The notes under the pieces: model-generated
The model's input: only the letters and a program-made list of their open reading frames with translations
Databases searched by the model: none
What the model was told of the DNA's origin: nothing
Source: Triops longicaudatus
Lineage: Eukaryota > Arthropoda > Branchiopoda > Notostraca > Triopsidae
Direction of reading: 5' to 3'
Length of the DNA stretch: 64,000 nt
Assembly (NCBI GenBank): GCA_022885665.1
Contig: JAGQDJ010000260.1
Span: 868,001 to 932,000, forward strand
Made by a program: the position numbers and the translations under genes
Shown: in pieces, positions 33,194 through 44,489 of the stretch
How the letters are laid out: the number at the start of each line of letters is the position of its first letter
Position numbering within the stretch: the stretch's first letter is position 1

Positions 33194-35223
33194 TTACATG
33201 TTAAAAGTTTGCGTGAAATCATACTCAATCGTGGGAATAACGGCTTGGACAAATTTTAAAAATATGATTAAATACATATGCACACCTAAGTCGCCGCCGC
33301 CTTCTGTCACCGTTTCAATTATCTTCTTCATCACCTCAGCGTGCCTATGGAAAAATGGATTCTTCAAAGTTATAGCTAAGATATAACGAAGTCATATAAG
33401 AATGCTAGTAATAAATACATCAGAAAATAAATTATTACTATTAATACAAAAAAAATGGAGTTTAAATAAAGTATTGTGAAACATTAAAATTCAATAAAAC
33501 AAAATTAAAAATGAACATACAACAACGAAATTTAAGAAATAAAACTACAAAAATACACCCAGTTTGAAGTATCTATTCCGAATTGTTTCAACTCGATTTT
33601 CTAAGGCAGAGAGACAAAACCAAAGAAATATACTCTTACGTTGGGGACTTTTAAAATGCAAATACTATAGTACAAAACGAAAGGAATAATTACCGGCATG
33701 GGTGGACCGAAGCCATGGGCGGTCCCGGCAAATGCGGATGCGTTTCCATAGTTACAGTTTTCTTAGCATGATCTTGGCTGAAATCTTCATACATCTGGTC
33801 TACGGACAGCGGTTTACGACTCTAATCAATATAAGAGAGACCTATGTGTTAGTTTTAACCACTTTTTGAAAATAATGCCTAAAAAATGATTTTACCTCGT
33901 CGTAGCCAGACAGCCAAAGTCGAGGTGTTTGATAATACTTGTCATACGTTATATTGAGGTCGTAAGTTCTTGTTTGGATGATACTGTCATTGCTTGAAGT
34001 GGGTGTTACTTCTTGTTTAAGCACTACGGTTGCCTACAATCAAAGATACCTTCGTTTAGCGTGTTTTCCCCATCAAAAAGTTTGCAGAATCAATTTTAAT
34101 GATACACTAAAGATATCGTAACGAGAATTTGCTGTTAAAAAACTGATTAAATGAAAAAAACTGATTAAAAATTTATTCTGAAGGTTTTTTCAATACATTT
34201 TTTATTTATTTAACTAGGGTATAACAATAAAAACTTTATTTTCGAGAATTTCTGATTAGCTAAGCTCTGCAATATAGCCTGAACATATTAAAAATTTAAC
34301 TAAAGTTCCTTTAACTAAAGATCAGGTGTACCGAAGCTTTATATAGCCAAATAGGTTTACTGTAAGAGAGAATTTAAGGAAATTTACTTCATCTTGCTCT
34401 TCGAGCATGCCGCTTTGCTCAAAATCATCCATGTCAGCCGCCTCGCCATCGTCGTCGTCATCGCCATTCAACGCGTTATCATCCATCACAGCCGTGGGCT
34501 ATTAAATACAAGATTATTTTTAATTTTCGTAAAGAGCCATCAATATTTATATAAACAAAAGTGTACGTATGAGTTGATACTAACTTCCTCGTTGGCGAAC
34601 TCGAGGTCCGACATTTTTTGGGCAAGATGATCAGTTGAATTTTCAGAGTAATGGTGAGTGTCGACCCAGCCACCTTCGCCGTCATCAACGTCTATGACTT
34701 TCTCGTTGTCATCGGTGTATTCCATCTAAAAGGAAAGAAAATAGATCAGAATACTAGTGAAACAGTTACTACAGGTCTTACATGTTTGCATCTTCGATAG
34801 CAAGGAACGTTTCTGGTAACCAGGAATTGCTTGTCTTTAGGAAGGTAAGGCTTAATTCGGGATTCTTCACCAGTAACCCACTGCCAAGTCGGACAATGAT
34901 GAACAAGATGATCGCCTGCGGCCACAAACTCATCTGGAGTTAAAACACCTGTCTCTTTAAACTTGGATTCCTACGAAACATTGATAAGTGTTAAGATATT
35001 AATGAAATTTATTTTTCTATCTTAAAACTATAAACACTTAACGGATTAAAAGCGTAACGATTTTTTAACTCAGTGGGCAAATGTAGAGTAGTTGCTGGTT
35101 TGAGATTAATGAGTTGCGAAACTGTAAACAATTACAAACGGACTACCTTACCTTTAAAACAGGCGTCAGATATTCTGCAACGCCTAATGCGGTTCCTTTG
35201 ACAGTGTTAAAGACGCTTTGCAT
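33194..35223 (-). CDS. Atg3: ATG3, E2-like enzyme for Atg8/LC3 lipidation
   Basis: Seven minus-strand exons (35152-35223, 34782-34970, 34585-34725, 34388-34498, 33896-34033, 33694-33821, 33194-33344) give 309 residues (human 314). The start MQSVFNTVKGTALGVAEYLT, the handle region (FVAAGDHLVHHCPTWQW), an acidic flexible region (DDDDDGEAADMDDFEQSGML), TRTYDLNITYDKYYQTPRLW and GYDE follow the family in order. The catalytic cysteine is in SVHPCRHAEVMKK, split by the last intron. The C terminus ends TFNM. ATG3 receives Atg8 from ATG7 and transfers it to phosphatidylethanolamine during autophagosome growth. The gene is tail to tail with the zinc-finger gene. Confidence 0.97.
33426..33431 (+). terminator. 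Poly(A) signal usable by the zinc-finger gene
   Basis: AATAAA on the + strand lies inside the last intron of ATG3, 330 bp past the zinc-finger stop. If used, the two transcripts overlap in antisense. Confidence 0.4.
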
Positions 35224-35626
35224 AGCCATTGCCGAGTTTGTTATCAAAGAACGCACTGTTTTGTTGTGCCACGCAAGAAGACCATGCAGCAACTTGCAAT
35301 GTCACTCCCCCCAACACGAGCTCGGAGACTCTTCTCACTGGGCTAGCTTAAAAGAAATGGAATTTCAGAGCGAATAACGGAAAGTGCATACCGAATCAAT
35401 CGTTATAACTGCTTTACGCATGTAGTTAGACTTCTCATAGGTGAAATATTTAATTCATAAATATTACATCAACTGAAACGACTGAGACACGTGATCAGGA
35501 CTCCGGGAACAATAATTCGCGGACGAATTTTTATTTACTATGTTGATCGGTAGGAATTTGACCGAAATTCTGTATTTCTTATGAAGATATCATCTGAGGG
35601 CTTTTCCGATAATAGTTCTTTTCCGA

Positions 35627-35682
<56 letters not shown>

Positions 35683-36179
35683 CTTTTCGCAGTTTGACAC
35701 GACTGCTTTTTTTATAAGTGTAGAGTTTCCTACGAAGAGTACTTCCAGCTGCTTTAACTAATCATGTTTCATTACAGTTTTTTTAATCTTTATGCGGTTA
35801 GCAACAAAATGAATTCGTCTGAGAAAATCTACAGGCGTAAAGGAATCGCTGCGCAAAGTTAAATTAAAATTTAGGTTAAACAATTTTGCACTATGTCAGT
35901 ATACTTCGATTAACTTAATCAAAATCTTATTAACTAACACAGTGTTTCTGACTTTTGAGGGAATTTTAGACTCTAAAACTGCAAGAAATTTTACAAATGA
36001 ATTACCAAGCTACCTGGATTTCTTAAGTTGTCAAATCAACTGCAACAAATTTTTGTAGAGAAGAGATGGTTTTACATAATAAAACCAACTCGAAAGTCTT
36101 CAAATATCCAGTTTTGGCTACCAAATTAGTTTGTATGTACAGAATACTAAATACAAAATGACACTCAAGATGAAAAATC
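35224..36179. other. ATG3 promoter and intergenic sequence
   Basis: No coding exon seen. Contains a TAA microsatellite (35628-35692, listed separately). The part next to 35223 is the ATG3 promoter; no TATA box stands out. Confidence 0.4.
35628..35692. repeat. (TAA)n microsatellite
   Basis: About 21 uninterrupted TAA units upstream of ATG3, likely to vary in length between individuals. Confidence 0.95.
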
Positions 36180-36645
36180 TCATTTGTTGCTATCAAGTAA
36201 ATCCTTAGCTTCATTAATTTTGGCTGCTAAATAAGGGGAGCCGCCACGGTCGGGGTGATTGGCCAACATGATACGTTTGTGGGCTTCTTTAACGCGCGAT
36301 TTTTGCGCAGTCGGAGAAACTCCCAGAATCAAACCGGCTTCTCGTTTGGACATTTTGGGTTCAAAACCTCCTTTGTAATACTTGCTGGATGCAAGTGACT
36401 AAAAGAATAGTCGGTTATCCTTTTATCCACGTTAAATAATAAGATCTTACATCCAAATCCATTTTGGGTAGTTGTTGGAGTACTTGATTCATGCGTGATG
36501 ACATAACAGGAGCTGCTTTTAGTAAATAACGTCCTGCAAATCCCACTGCGGCGATTCCCAATCCTGCGACAATGGCTGAACTAGCCTAAGCCAAAATTAC
36601 AGCGTTGAGCTAACTTTTAACAAAAATCAGGCGCAAATTTACCAT
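36180..36645 (-). CDS. DNAJC19: TIM14 / Pam18 / DNAJC19, mitochondrial import J-protein
   Basis: Three minus-strand exons (36643-36645, 36451-36585, 36180-36398) give 118 residues. The first coding exon is the ATG alone, followed by GTAAAT. Next comes the N-terminal membrane segment (AIVAGLGIAAVGFAGRYLLK), then a basic linker, and the degenerate J domain with GGFEPKMSKREAGLILGVSP, HKRIMLANHPDRGGSPYLA and INEAKDLLD. The HPD motif is intact. This J-protein sits at the TIM23 channel in the inner mitochondrial membrane and stimulates mtHsp70 to pull proteins into the matrix. It is head to head with DNAJC3. Confidence 0.96.
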
Positions 36646-37025
36646 TTTGTGTCCTTTATTGTTAGTAGAACTTTCAAGATATTTTCGCTGCACGTGGATT
36701 GCTTAACTCCGACTCTCAAAATAAGCAAGTCGGTTATGTATCGTGGCGTCACCATTTGCCTACTTGAAGAACTATCTTGAAGAAGGTACTCCCCTTAGGG
36801 CCAAAACTCACCAATCACGTTAAACCACATAAGAGGCGGACGAATTTTCTACTGTTGTGTATTTGCAGCACACATCACTGTCCTCTGTGTCCCAAGATAA
36901 GACGTGTCCCACACATGGATAAACTCAAAGGACTGTGAACTAATTTTTTTCCTCTTACGGAATCTGTAACTGTGTTCATTTTTCGGCCTCTGGAATCATA
37001 GTGTACTATTAATTTAAACAAAAGA
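36646..37025. promoter_or_regulatory. Divergent promoter of two J-protein genes, with near-consensus ER-stress element
   Basis: 380 bp between start codons. At 36812-36830 lies CCAAT, exactly nine bases, then CCACA, one base away from the ER-stress response element CCAAT-N9-CCACG bound by NF-Y with ATF6 or XBP1. DNAJC3/P58IPK is a known unfolded-protein-response target in animals. TIM14 may share the element. Confidence 0.55.
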
Positions 37026-39504
37026 ATGGCACGGTGGAAAAGTTTGGTTTCCCACCGATTTTATTCACTCTGTGTTTGCATTTTGAGCCTGGAATTCGTT
37101 TCAGGTAAACTTCTAACATTTTCCCGCTGAATTTTCCCAGTATTTTGTATTTCTACTCGTGATTAAGAGATTTTAATTTTATTTCCTATTAAATATTATC
37201 TTTAAATCATATTAATGCGAATCTGTTTGTAGTCCAAGGATCGACCAAAGCGACAGAAGGGGAAGTAACGAAACATTTAGAGCTGGGAAAACTTATGATG
37301 GCGAAAGGCCAGTTACAAGATGCCTTAACTCATTTTCACGCCGCGTTAGGTAAATTATTCCATAAGAAATTAAATAAAAAATAATAAATTGCTTGCGTAG
37401 AGGGAGATCCGATCAATTATCTTACACTTTACCGACGCGCGACAGTGTATCTCGCTTTGGGCCGCTCTCGTCCCGCGTTAGATGATCTCAACAAATTGCT
37501 GGAAATCAAACCCGACTTTGTAGCGGTAAAATTCACATATAAATCCTTTACTTTACGTGCATTAGCTAAATCTTGAATACTGTGTTTAGGCGCGAGTCAC
37601 AAAAGGGAGTATTTTGCTGAAATTGGGGCGACTAGATGAAGCGCACAAAGAATATGATTTGGTTTTGGCCAAGGAACCAAACAACAGCGAAGCTTTGAAA
37701 GGACACGACCAATCCCAGTCATTGAAAAAAGACTACGAGGCAGCTCAAGACTTCTACGAAATGAAAGATTACGAAAAAGCTGCAGTTCTAATCACTAAAG
37801 TCATCGAAGTAAATTTGTGCATTTTTTACCGTCCTTTTTTACTTCATTTTATTTATTTTGTTGATCGATTTTTTTAGATTAAACGAATTTTTTGGGTTTT
37901 AAAGTTTTAGCATATCGATTTGTTTCGCATATTTAGACTTGTCCGTGGGATACTGCCTTAAGGGAAAAGCGAAGCGATTGCTACCTAGCGTTAGGTGAAA
38001 CTGTCAAAGCTATTAGCGATTTGAAAGCCACAACGAAGCTGATGAGCGATAACACAGTCGCATACATGAAATTGGCTCGATTACATTATCAGCTTGGTGA
38101 AGCTGAAGAATCCTTGGGGTGAGAAAATATTTGAATTTTTCATATGCTTTTGCCATTTGCCTTAGCGTGTTAACTGCAGTAGAATCTCGCTGTAAGAATC
38201 TTTTGTTCCGATAAATCTCGGAAAGTGTCTTGTTAAAGATATTATTTTTTCTAATTTGTATATTCCCCTTCTTACTTATTCACTTTTGTTAATGTAGGCA
38301 AGTTCGGGAGTGTTTAAAGCTTGATCCGGATCACAAAGAATGCTTCCCTCATTACAAGAAAGTTAAGAAAGTGGCCAAGTTTGTCCACGATTTGCAAGAG
38401 CAAAGTAATGCCAACAATTTCGCGGAGTGCATCACGACTGCAAACAAAGTAAGAGAGAGAGAAAAATTATGGATTGTTGTTCATTTTTTAAATTTTTTGT
38501 TGCAGCTTCTCAAAGCCGAAAACAGTATTGCTATGATTAAGTTCCTAGCCGAGGAGAAACTGTGCCATTGCAAACTGCACGCTGGAGACGCCACAGGCGC
38601 GTTGGATCATTGCAGCGCCGCTTTGCGTATTAAAGCTGAGCCGCGCATTTTATGCGACCGGGCTGAAGCGTATATCAACTCAGAAATGTTAGATGAAGGT
38701 AATTCATCACGTTCTTTTGTTTCTTCTACCGTCAAGGAGCAAAACGGGATGGGAGAAAAATATATACATATAAAACTACAAAAAAATAAAAAATAATTAA
38801 TATATTTTCTTACCTTCTAGCTCAACAAGATTACGCCAAAGCTTTAGAAATTGAAGAAAACTTTCAGCGGGCAAAAGAAGGTTTACAAAGAGTGCAAAAG
38901 TTGCAGAAGCAAGCCAAAAAACGCGATTATTACAAAATCTTGGGTGTTAAACGCTCAGCGACCAAGCGCGAGATCACCAAAGCGTACCGTAAATTGGCCC
39001 AACAGTGGCACCCGGATAATTTTCAGGGAGAAGAGCAGAAACAAGCTGAAAAGAAATTTATTGATATCGCCGCAGCCAAAGAAGTCCTTACTGACCCAGG
39101 TACAAACTTCAAATTCCTTTTCTTTCCTAATAAAAGAGCAAATGTAAGTAATAAATCAAACAATGTAATAAATATTAATTAAAACGCGGAAATAAATATA
39201 AGCCATGATCAAAAGTAAGAAAAAATAAAATAGAAAAAGGAGTATAGAAGCTTTTCAAATATGAAATTATAATGCTAAAGTATTTTTTTTTTTTTAATTT
39301 ACTATTCATCGATTGCACGTTTGTATAGACTGTATTTACATTTCTTGACGTTTTGTAGAAAAACGACAAAAGTTTGACAACGGAGAAGACCCGTTGGACC
39401 CAGAATCACAACAAGGCCAAGGCTTCAATCCTTTCCAACAAGGATTTCACCATCCTTTCCACCAAGGGGGCGGTCCCTTTCAGTTCAAATTTCACTTTAA
39501 CTAA
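37026..39504 (+). CDS. DNAJC3: DNAJC3 / P58IPK, ER luminal co-chaperone with TPRs and J domain
   Basis: Nine exons (37026-37104, 37233-37349, 37401-37525, 37590-37808, 37937-38118, 38298-38448, 38506-38698, 38821-39099, 39359-39504) give 496 residues (human 504). A signal peptide (YSLCVCILSLEFVS) is followed by TPR repeats (HLELGKLMMAKGQLQDALTH, RRATVYLALGRSRPALDDLN and further units). The J domain is at about residues 390-455 (RDYYKILGVKRSATKREITK, intact HPD). The C-terminal Gly/Phe-rich tail ends FKFHFN as in the family. The protein binds unfolded chains and BiP in the ER and limits PERK/PKR kinases. No KDEL is present, as is usual. Confidence 0.97.
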
Positions 39505-39784
39505 TCAGTGCTTTACCTGCCCTGCTAACTACTATTTTTACTTGTTTCGGTTTGTGTCTGTGGTGAGTGCGTGGGAATTATTTTTGTCTGAGAAGAAAAC
39601 GAAAGAGACTTTATAACAAGTCCACCAGAAATTCATTGTTTGGGATTTGTACAGTGGATTAGACTGTAAATACAAAAGACACTTAAATCAAACTCGAAAG
39701 AATTTGTTAGTCGTGTTATGTCGTATGAAGTTAGAGGATTTAAGGCACATGGGGGGGAGGGGGAGAACACGTTTTATGTAAAAT
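39505..39784. other. 280-bp gap between convergent stops of DNAJC3 and the cadherin
   Basis: DNAJC3 3' UTR. Contains a run of Gs near 39750. No coding sequence. Confidence 0.5.
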
Positions 39785-42700
39785 TTAGAAATAAATTCTC
39801 GTTCCGTTGACACTTCGACTCGTTGACGGTAATGGCGCTACTGTTTGGGGTTCGGTTTCAGTCTGAGACTAATATTTACATTGGGGAAAAGAGAAAGGTG
39901 GAAAAAAGTGTTAGTTTAAGTTAGTTACCGAAAGGTAGAAAGAAAGGTTACCTGCGTGTCTTCGTTTTCATCTTCCCAACTCAACTTCTTTACCCGGCGT
40001 GGGATGGAACCCATGGGCCATGCCGATGACGCAACAGATGCGTTCATGGCCTCACGAAAATCGTCGCTAACGCGACTCTCATTACGTGACGGAGCAGCTG
40101 AAGGAGGTCGTGGCGGTACTATATCTGGCCCGCTTCTGCCATTTTGATGAATTATATTCGGAGAATGGGTTCTAGTACTTGATTGCGATGGACTCAAAGG
40201 AGAAATGCGACGCGTGGAAGCGTACGCCAAGGGATTATGTAACACAGTTCTGGAAGGATCTGAAACTAAAAACAAGAAAATATCTATCTATATATCTATC
40301 AATTATCATATCGAAATCATTGACTTGAATCAGAATCATTGGATGACATCCATGACAGGTGACAATAGTCTTCACCAAATTACGCCTCTAGCGGCTCGCA
40401 AGTGTGAAATCCGTCATTAGACGCTAAATCACTAGAATGTGTCATAAGACTACACTAAGATTCTCCTAGTTTGCCCTTGCTTTTTCTCTGAGGGTTGAAC
40501 TGAAGAGTTTACAGTCGTTGACGTCTAATGGCGGATTTGTAGTTTTCACTACGATAATTGGCACTAGTGACTTTGGTAAAGACTAAAATAACAGAGAACA
40601 GCGAACAAGCGTTATTTACCTCCGTAATAAATACTGCTGGTAATGCCATTAGGCTTGGTACCGTTGAGCTGTGGATGGATTCCAATTTTCCGTTTTTTAC
40701 TAAAAATGAAGTCAGAATGTAAGACAAGCAAGCTTCAGCACGACTTATTTCCTGTTATAAACGTACTATTTGCATATGTAAATCGCCAATCCCGAGATAA
40801 CGATTGTCAAGATGGCTAAAAGCCCACTTAAGCCGATCAGAAGAACGTTATTGTTTTCGGTTAGTAATCCCCATGTGCTAGCACTGACCAATTCGGATGG
40901 GAACGTCACCGTCACTGGAACCGACGCCTGTGTGAAACGACAAGAAAGTAGCACATTGTACGGACGAACATTTGATAAATTAGATCATTTATAAATGACC
41001 AAGAGTGCAAACGAAGAAAGAATGAAAGCAGAGGAGTTAAAAATCCGTCAAAATTTGTGTGAGGGAAAAAAAACGTTATTGACATTTTTTCATCTTATTT
41101 TTTCGCCACATCTTTACCATAGCTCTAGCTTTTCTTCTGTAGAAATGCAGACTTAAACACTTACTCGCCGAGGTGGATTACCACTATCTGTTGCAACGAC
41201 TACCACACTGGCCACAGTTCGGTTCAACAAGCTTAAGTTTGCTATCCTCAGTATGCCTTCTGGACTGATTGCAAATACTCTAAAAAAATATAAAAAATTG
41301 TGAAAAGGTTAACAAGGTTACAAAACTGTAATAGCACAGTAGGAAAAACTTACGAGTAATCTGATCCTTTTAACTCGAAAGTCAGTCGATCTCCACGGTC
41401 TCCATCAGCGACTTCAACATTGCCGACGATGAATCCATTTCCGGCTTTGGGATCGGAGATGTAAAAATCGTACTGCGAGTGCCGAAACCTCGGATCCCAG
41501 TCATTCACATTCAGTACTGTTACGTTTACCAATGCAGTATCGTTCTAATAACAATACATTTATTTGACCACACGAATAACACGAAAAAGTGTAATGCATT
41601 AGTGTCAATGAATAACCAACGAATTTTTACCGTGATTCCATCCGAAGCCCAAACATAAAACTGATGACTATCCGCAATTTCGTAATCGAGTCCCCTTTTC
41701 AGTACAAGTTCACCATTTTTCCGTAGCGCAAATAATCCATCATTTTCGTACAAGGCGAAATTCACTTTCTAAATAATTTTTCATCTTCATTTTTAACCCA
41801 GTTGCTAACATTATTCTTTTACCTTATCGCCCGGGCGATTGGTGGTCAAAGTCAACACTACGCTGTTTTCGGGCACATTTTCGAGCAAAGCAATGCTGTA
41901 CGTCCTTGCTAGAAATTGTATCAAGGGTGAAAAAGCTGCGTTGCGGCTCACAGTCACTGTGGTCAAGGCGTAACGGTCTTCGTTGTCTGCTTGCGTTGCC
42001 TGTAAGGTCAAAAAACGTACAAGAAGATGACACTATATAATTTACAAAAAATATATAATATTTTCTTATACTTGGATGACCAAAGTAATTGGTTGGAGCA
42101 ATTCTGTATCCGGTATGCTCTTCACCAAGTAAATCATGCCTGATTGACCATCTATGGTGAAGTATTTGGCGTCGCGACTTTCCCCGTTCAGTTTGTAAAA
42201 CAAAGGCGCCCGAATGCCTTCGTCCTGGTCTTCGGCGTACAACGGAGCAGGCTCAATGTCCAATGCCGTGCCCTAGACACGGAAAGGTTTTATGAGTGTT
42301 AAGAGCTTACGAAAGGTAATTACTTGTTCTGCCACATCGGGAAGAGTAGCAAAATATCGCTGGTGAGAAAAACGCGGGTTTTGGTCATCCGCGTCCAGGA
42401 TGTTGATCGTAAACGTCGTTTCGCTAGAAAGCGAAGGAACGCCTTGATCCTGAGGGGTGAAAAAATAAAAACAAATAAACAAACCAGAAAACTTAAGGCA
42501 ATAGAAAACTGAACTTCATAATAAGACAAATAAGCATCTAATGTGAGTAATAAACAAACAAAAAGTATAAATATATTCCGTACTTTCCATGAAAAAACGG
42601 CCCCAACAAAGCTCCCATACCTAATGCCACGACAGTTGCGTGAGTGTGTCCCACTTTTCGCTGTTAGAACGCTACTGTCCCACAGCGTCGGGTACTTACA

Positions 42701-44489
42701 CAGTGCCGTGCTGTTAGCATAGGGCGCTTTGTTTACGCCGTTTTTGGCGGGAAGTGCTTTACAATATAACATAAAAATTAGATTCATAAACAAATATAAA
42801 GGAGCACAAGTTTAAAGAAACATGGATTTCAATGCTTACTTGAGCAACGAGAATTACTTCGAAGCGTTTAAGCAATTCGTAGTCCAACTGACGCTTCAAA
42901 ACGAGCGTTCCTTCTAAACTGCTAAGGAAATCGATGTAACTTGAGTATACTCCCGGCTTCACACTGTATTGCACCGTAGAAAATAAGCCAGATTGATCAT
43001 TGTCAATAGCTTTGACACCTCGGAACACCAAAGACCCCAATGGAGTTGTCTTATCACCCAAAAAGAAAATATATTTGCTTAAGAGATGAAATGTTTGAGC
43101 TCTGCGATCTTACTTCTGACAAGGTAACTTCATAAGGCGTGTTTTGGAAAATAGGTGCGTTATCGTTGACATCGGTAACTCTTAGATTCACCGGAATGGT
43201 GAATCCTGGGTCAAAAGCTCCTTTCCGCTCGCAAATGACACTTGCGGTGATTGAAGATGGTCCCTCAACTCCCTTAATGTACCCAGCATTAACTTTTAGT
43301 TAACATGGGAAAAGATACAATTAATGATTAGCCAATCTAGCCATTTTGCCTTATTTTTTTAAAAAAAGTTTTTTTTTTAATATTTTAAGCCTGTCGTATT
43401 TCCCCCAAATTTTTAGCTAAACAATGGCTGCTCCCATTAATTCCTTTTCTGACGGCAAATTCTGAAATGTCTGGAAAAAATGACACCGCATTCTCATATC
43501 TTTACAAATGGTGACAATAAATATGCTAAAATGGCTGGATTGGAAGAAAGGTCATTGAGAGTAAATAACTCAAGAAAATAAATGTTAGCATAATACTGTA
43601 ATGGAAAAAGCTGTTTTTCTCACTTCTTTGTCTAATTTCTTGTTCAGCGTCAAATTCTTGCTGCCAGGTGCAAATTTGATGGCAGCATCGTCAGGTAGAC
43701 GTAATAAAATGTCCCCGTTAATAGCAGGATTCCCTATGACTCGCAGGGTCCCTATAATTTAAACCAAATCTTTTAAAGTCTAAAATACAACCAATGCACT
43801 CCAAACTTGCCATATGTACTTAAACAAATATATAGAAATTTTCAGACGATAGGATGTGAGCGCCATTTTACCTACGAAACCGCCAACTGGGAGGGCTTCA
43901 CTGACGAAAAAATTTTCCACTGATCCTCCACCCTCCAGAAAACACCGGTTATCTGTTATCGAGATATTGAAACATACATATCAATAAGTTAAATATAAGA
44001 AACATTTTACATGTGCATTTTAAAGATCCTAAAGTTCTAAGTTTCCATCTTCTAATACAGTTTTACTTTGTCGTGAATTTATATTTTATCTTTTCCTTAA
44101 TAATGCATGTTCACACTTTACCAAAATCTCAATGTCTCTCTACAAACTATTAAATATCGAAATATTTCGCTAAGATCTCGCGAAACTGTCTAAAACTCGC
44201 CAAATTTCGTAAAGGCTCGCGAACTTCACACAGAAAATTTCCACAGAAACGCCAAATTTCGAACAAACTTGCGACGTTTTCTTTCGGCGCGTGTTTTCGT
44301 TACACAGGTTAACAGTTCAATGCAATCCATCGAATTTTTAGTTTTCTATTGCATTTTTTAAAGTTCGACACCTGAAGAAACAAAGAGAAAATTCTTACCT
44401 TGCGACGAAACCGCAGTTATCCAATGTAGGGAACAGAACAGCAACAATTTTTGCTGGAACGTGGGCATGGTTGGCAGAGAATCTCGCAT
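39785..44489 (-). CDS. Single-pass cadherin with few EC repeats
   Basis: Fifteen minus-strand exons (44399-44489, 43872-43952, 43624-43751, 43114-43272, 42840-43049, 42324-42449, 42072-42272, 41823-41999, 41631-41768, 41354-41544, 41165-41279, 40767-40927, 40620-40699, 39952-40259, 39785-39868) give 749 residues. A signal peptide (KLLLFCSLHWITAVSS) precedes about four cadherin repeats marked by linkers DVNDNAPIF, DADDQNPRF and NVNDWDPRF. The last two lack parts of the DxNDN calcium motif. A transmembrane helix (LLIGLSGLLAILTIVISGLA) is near residue 575. It is followed by KYKKRK and a roughly 155-residue Ser/Pro-rich cytoplasmic tail ending NGTRIYF, with no obvious catenin-binding motif. It is probably a protocadherin-like adhesion protein; the exact orthologue is unknown. 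Confidence 0.9.
39790..39795 (+). terminator. Poly(A) signal for DNAJC3, inside the cadherin's last coding exon
   Basis: AATAAA on the + strand lies 286 bp past the DNAJC3 stop. It overlaps the final codons of the cadherin on the other strand, so the two mRNAs would overlap in antisense. Confidence 0.5.

Noticed and set aside
42320..42793. 157-codon minus-strand frame in the cadherin
   Set aside because: It runs out of phase over exon 6 and through the intron; the exon joins in another frame are consistent with cadherin linkers.
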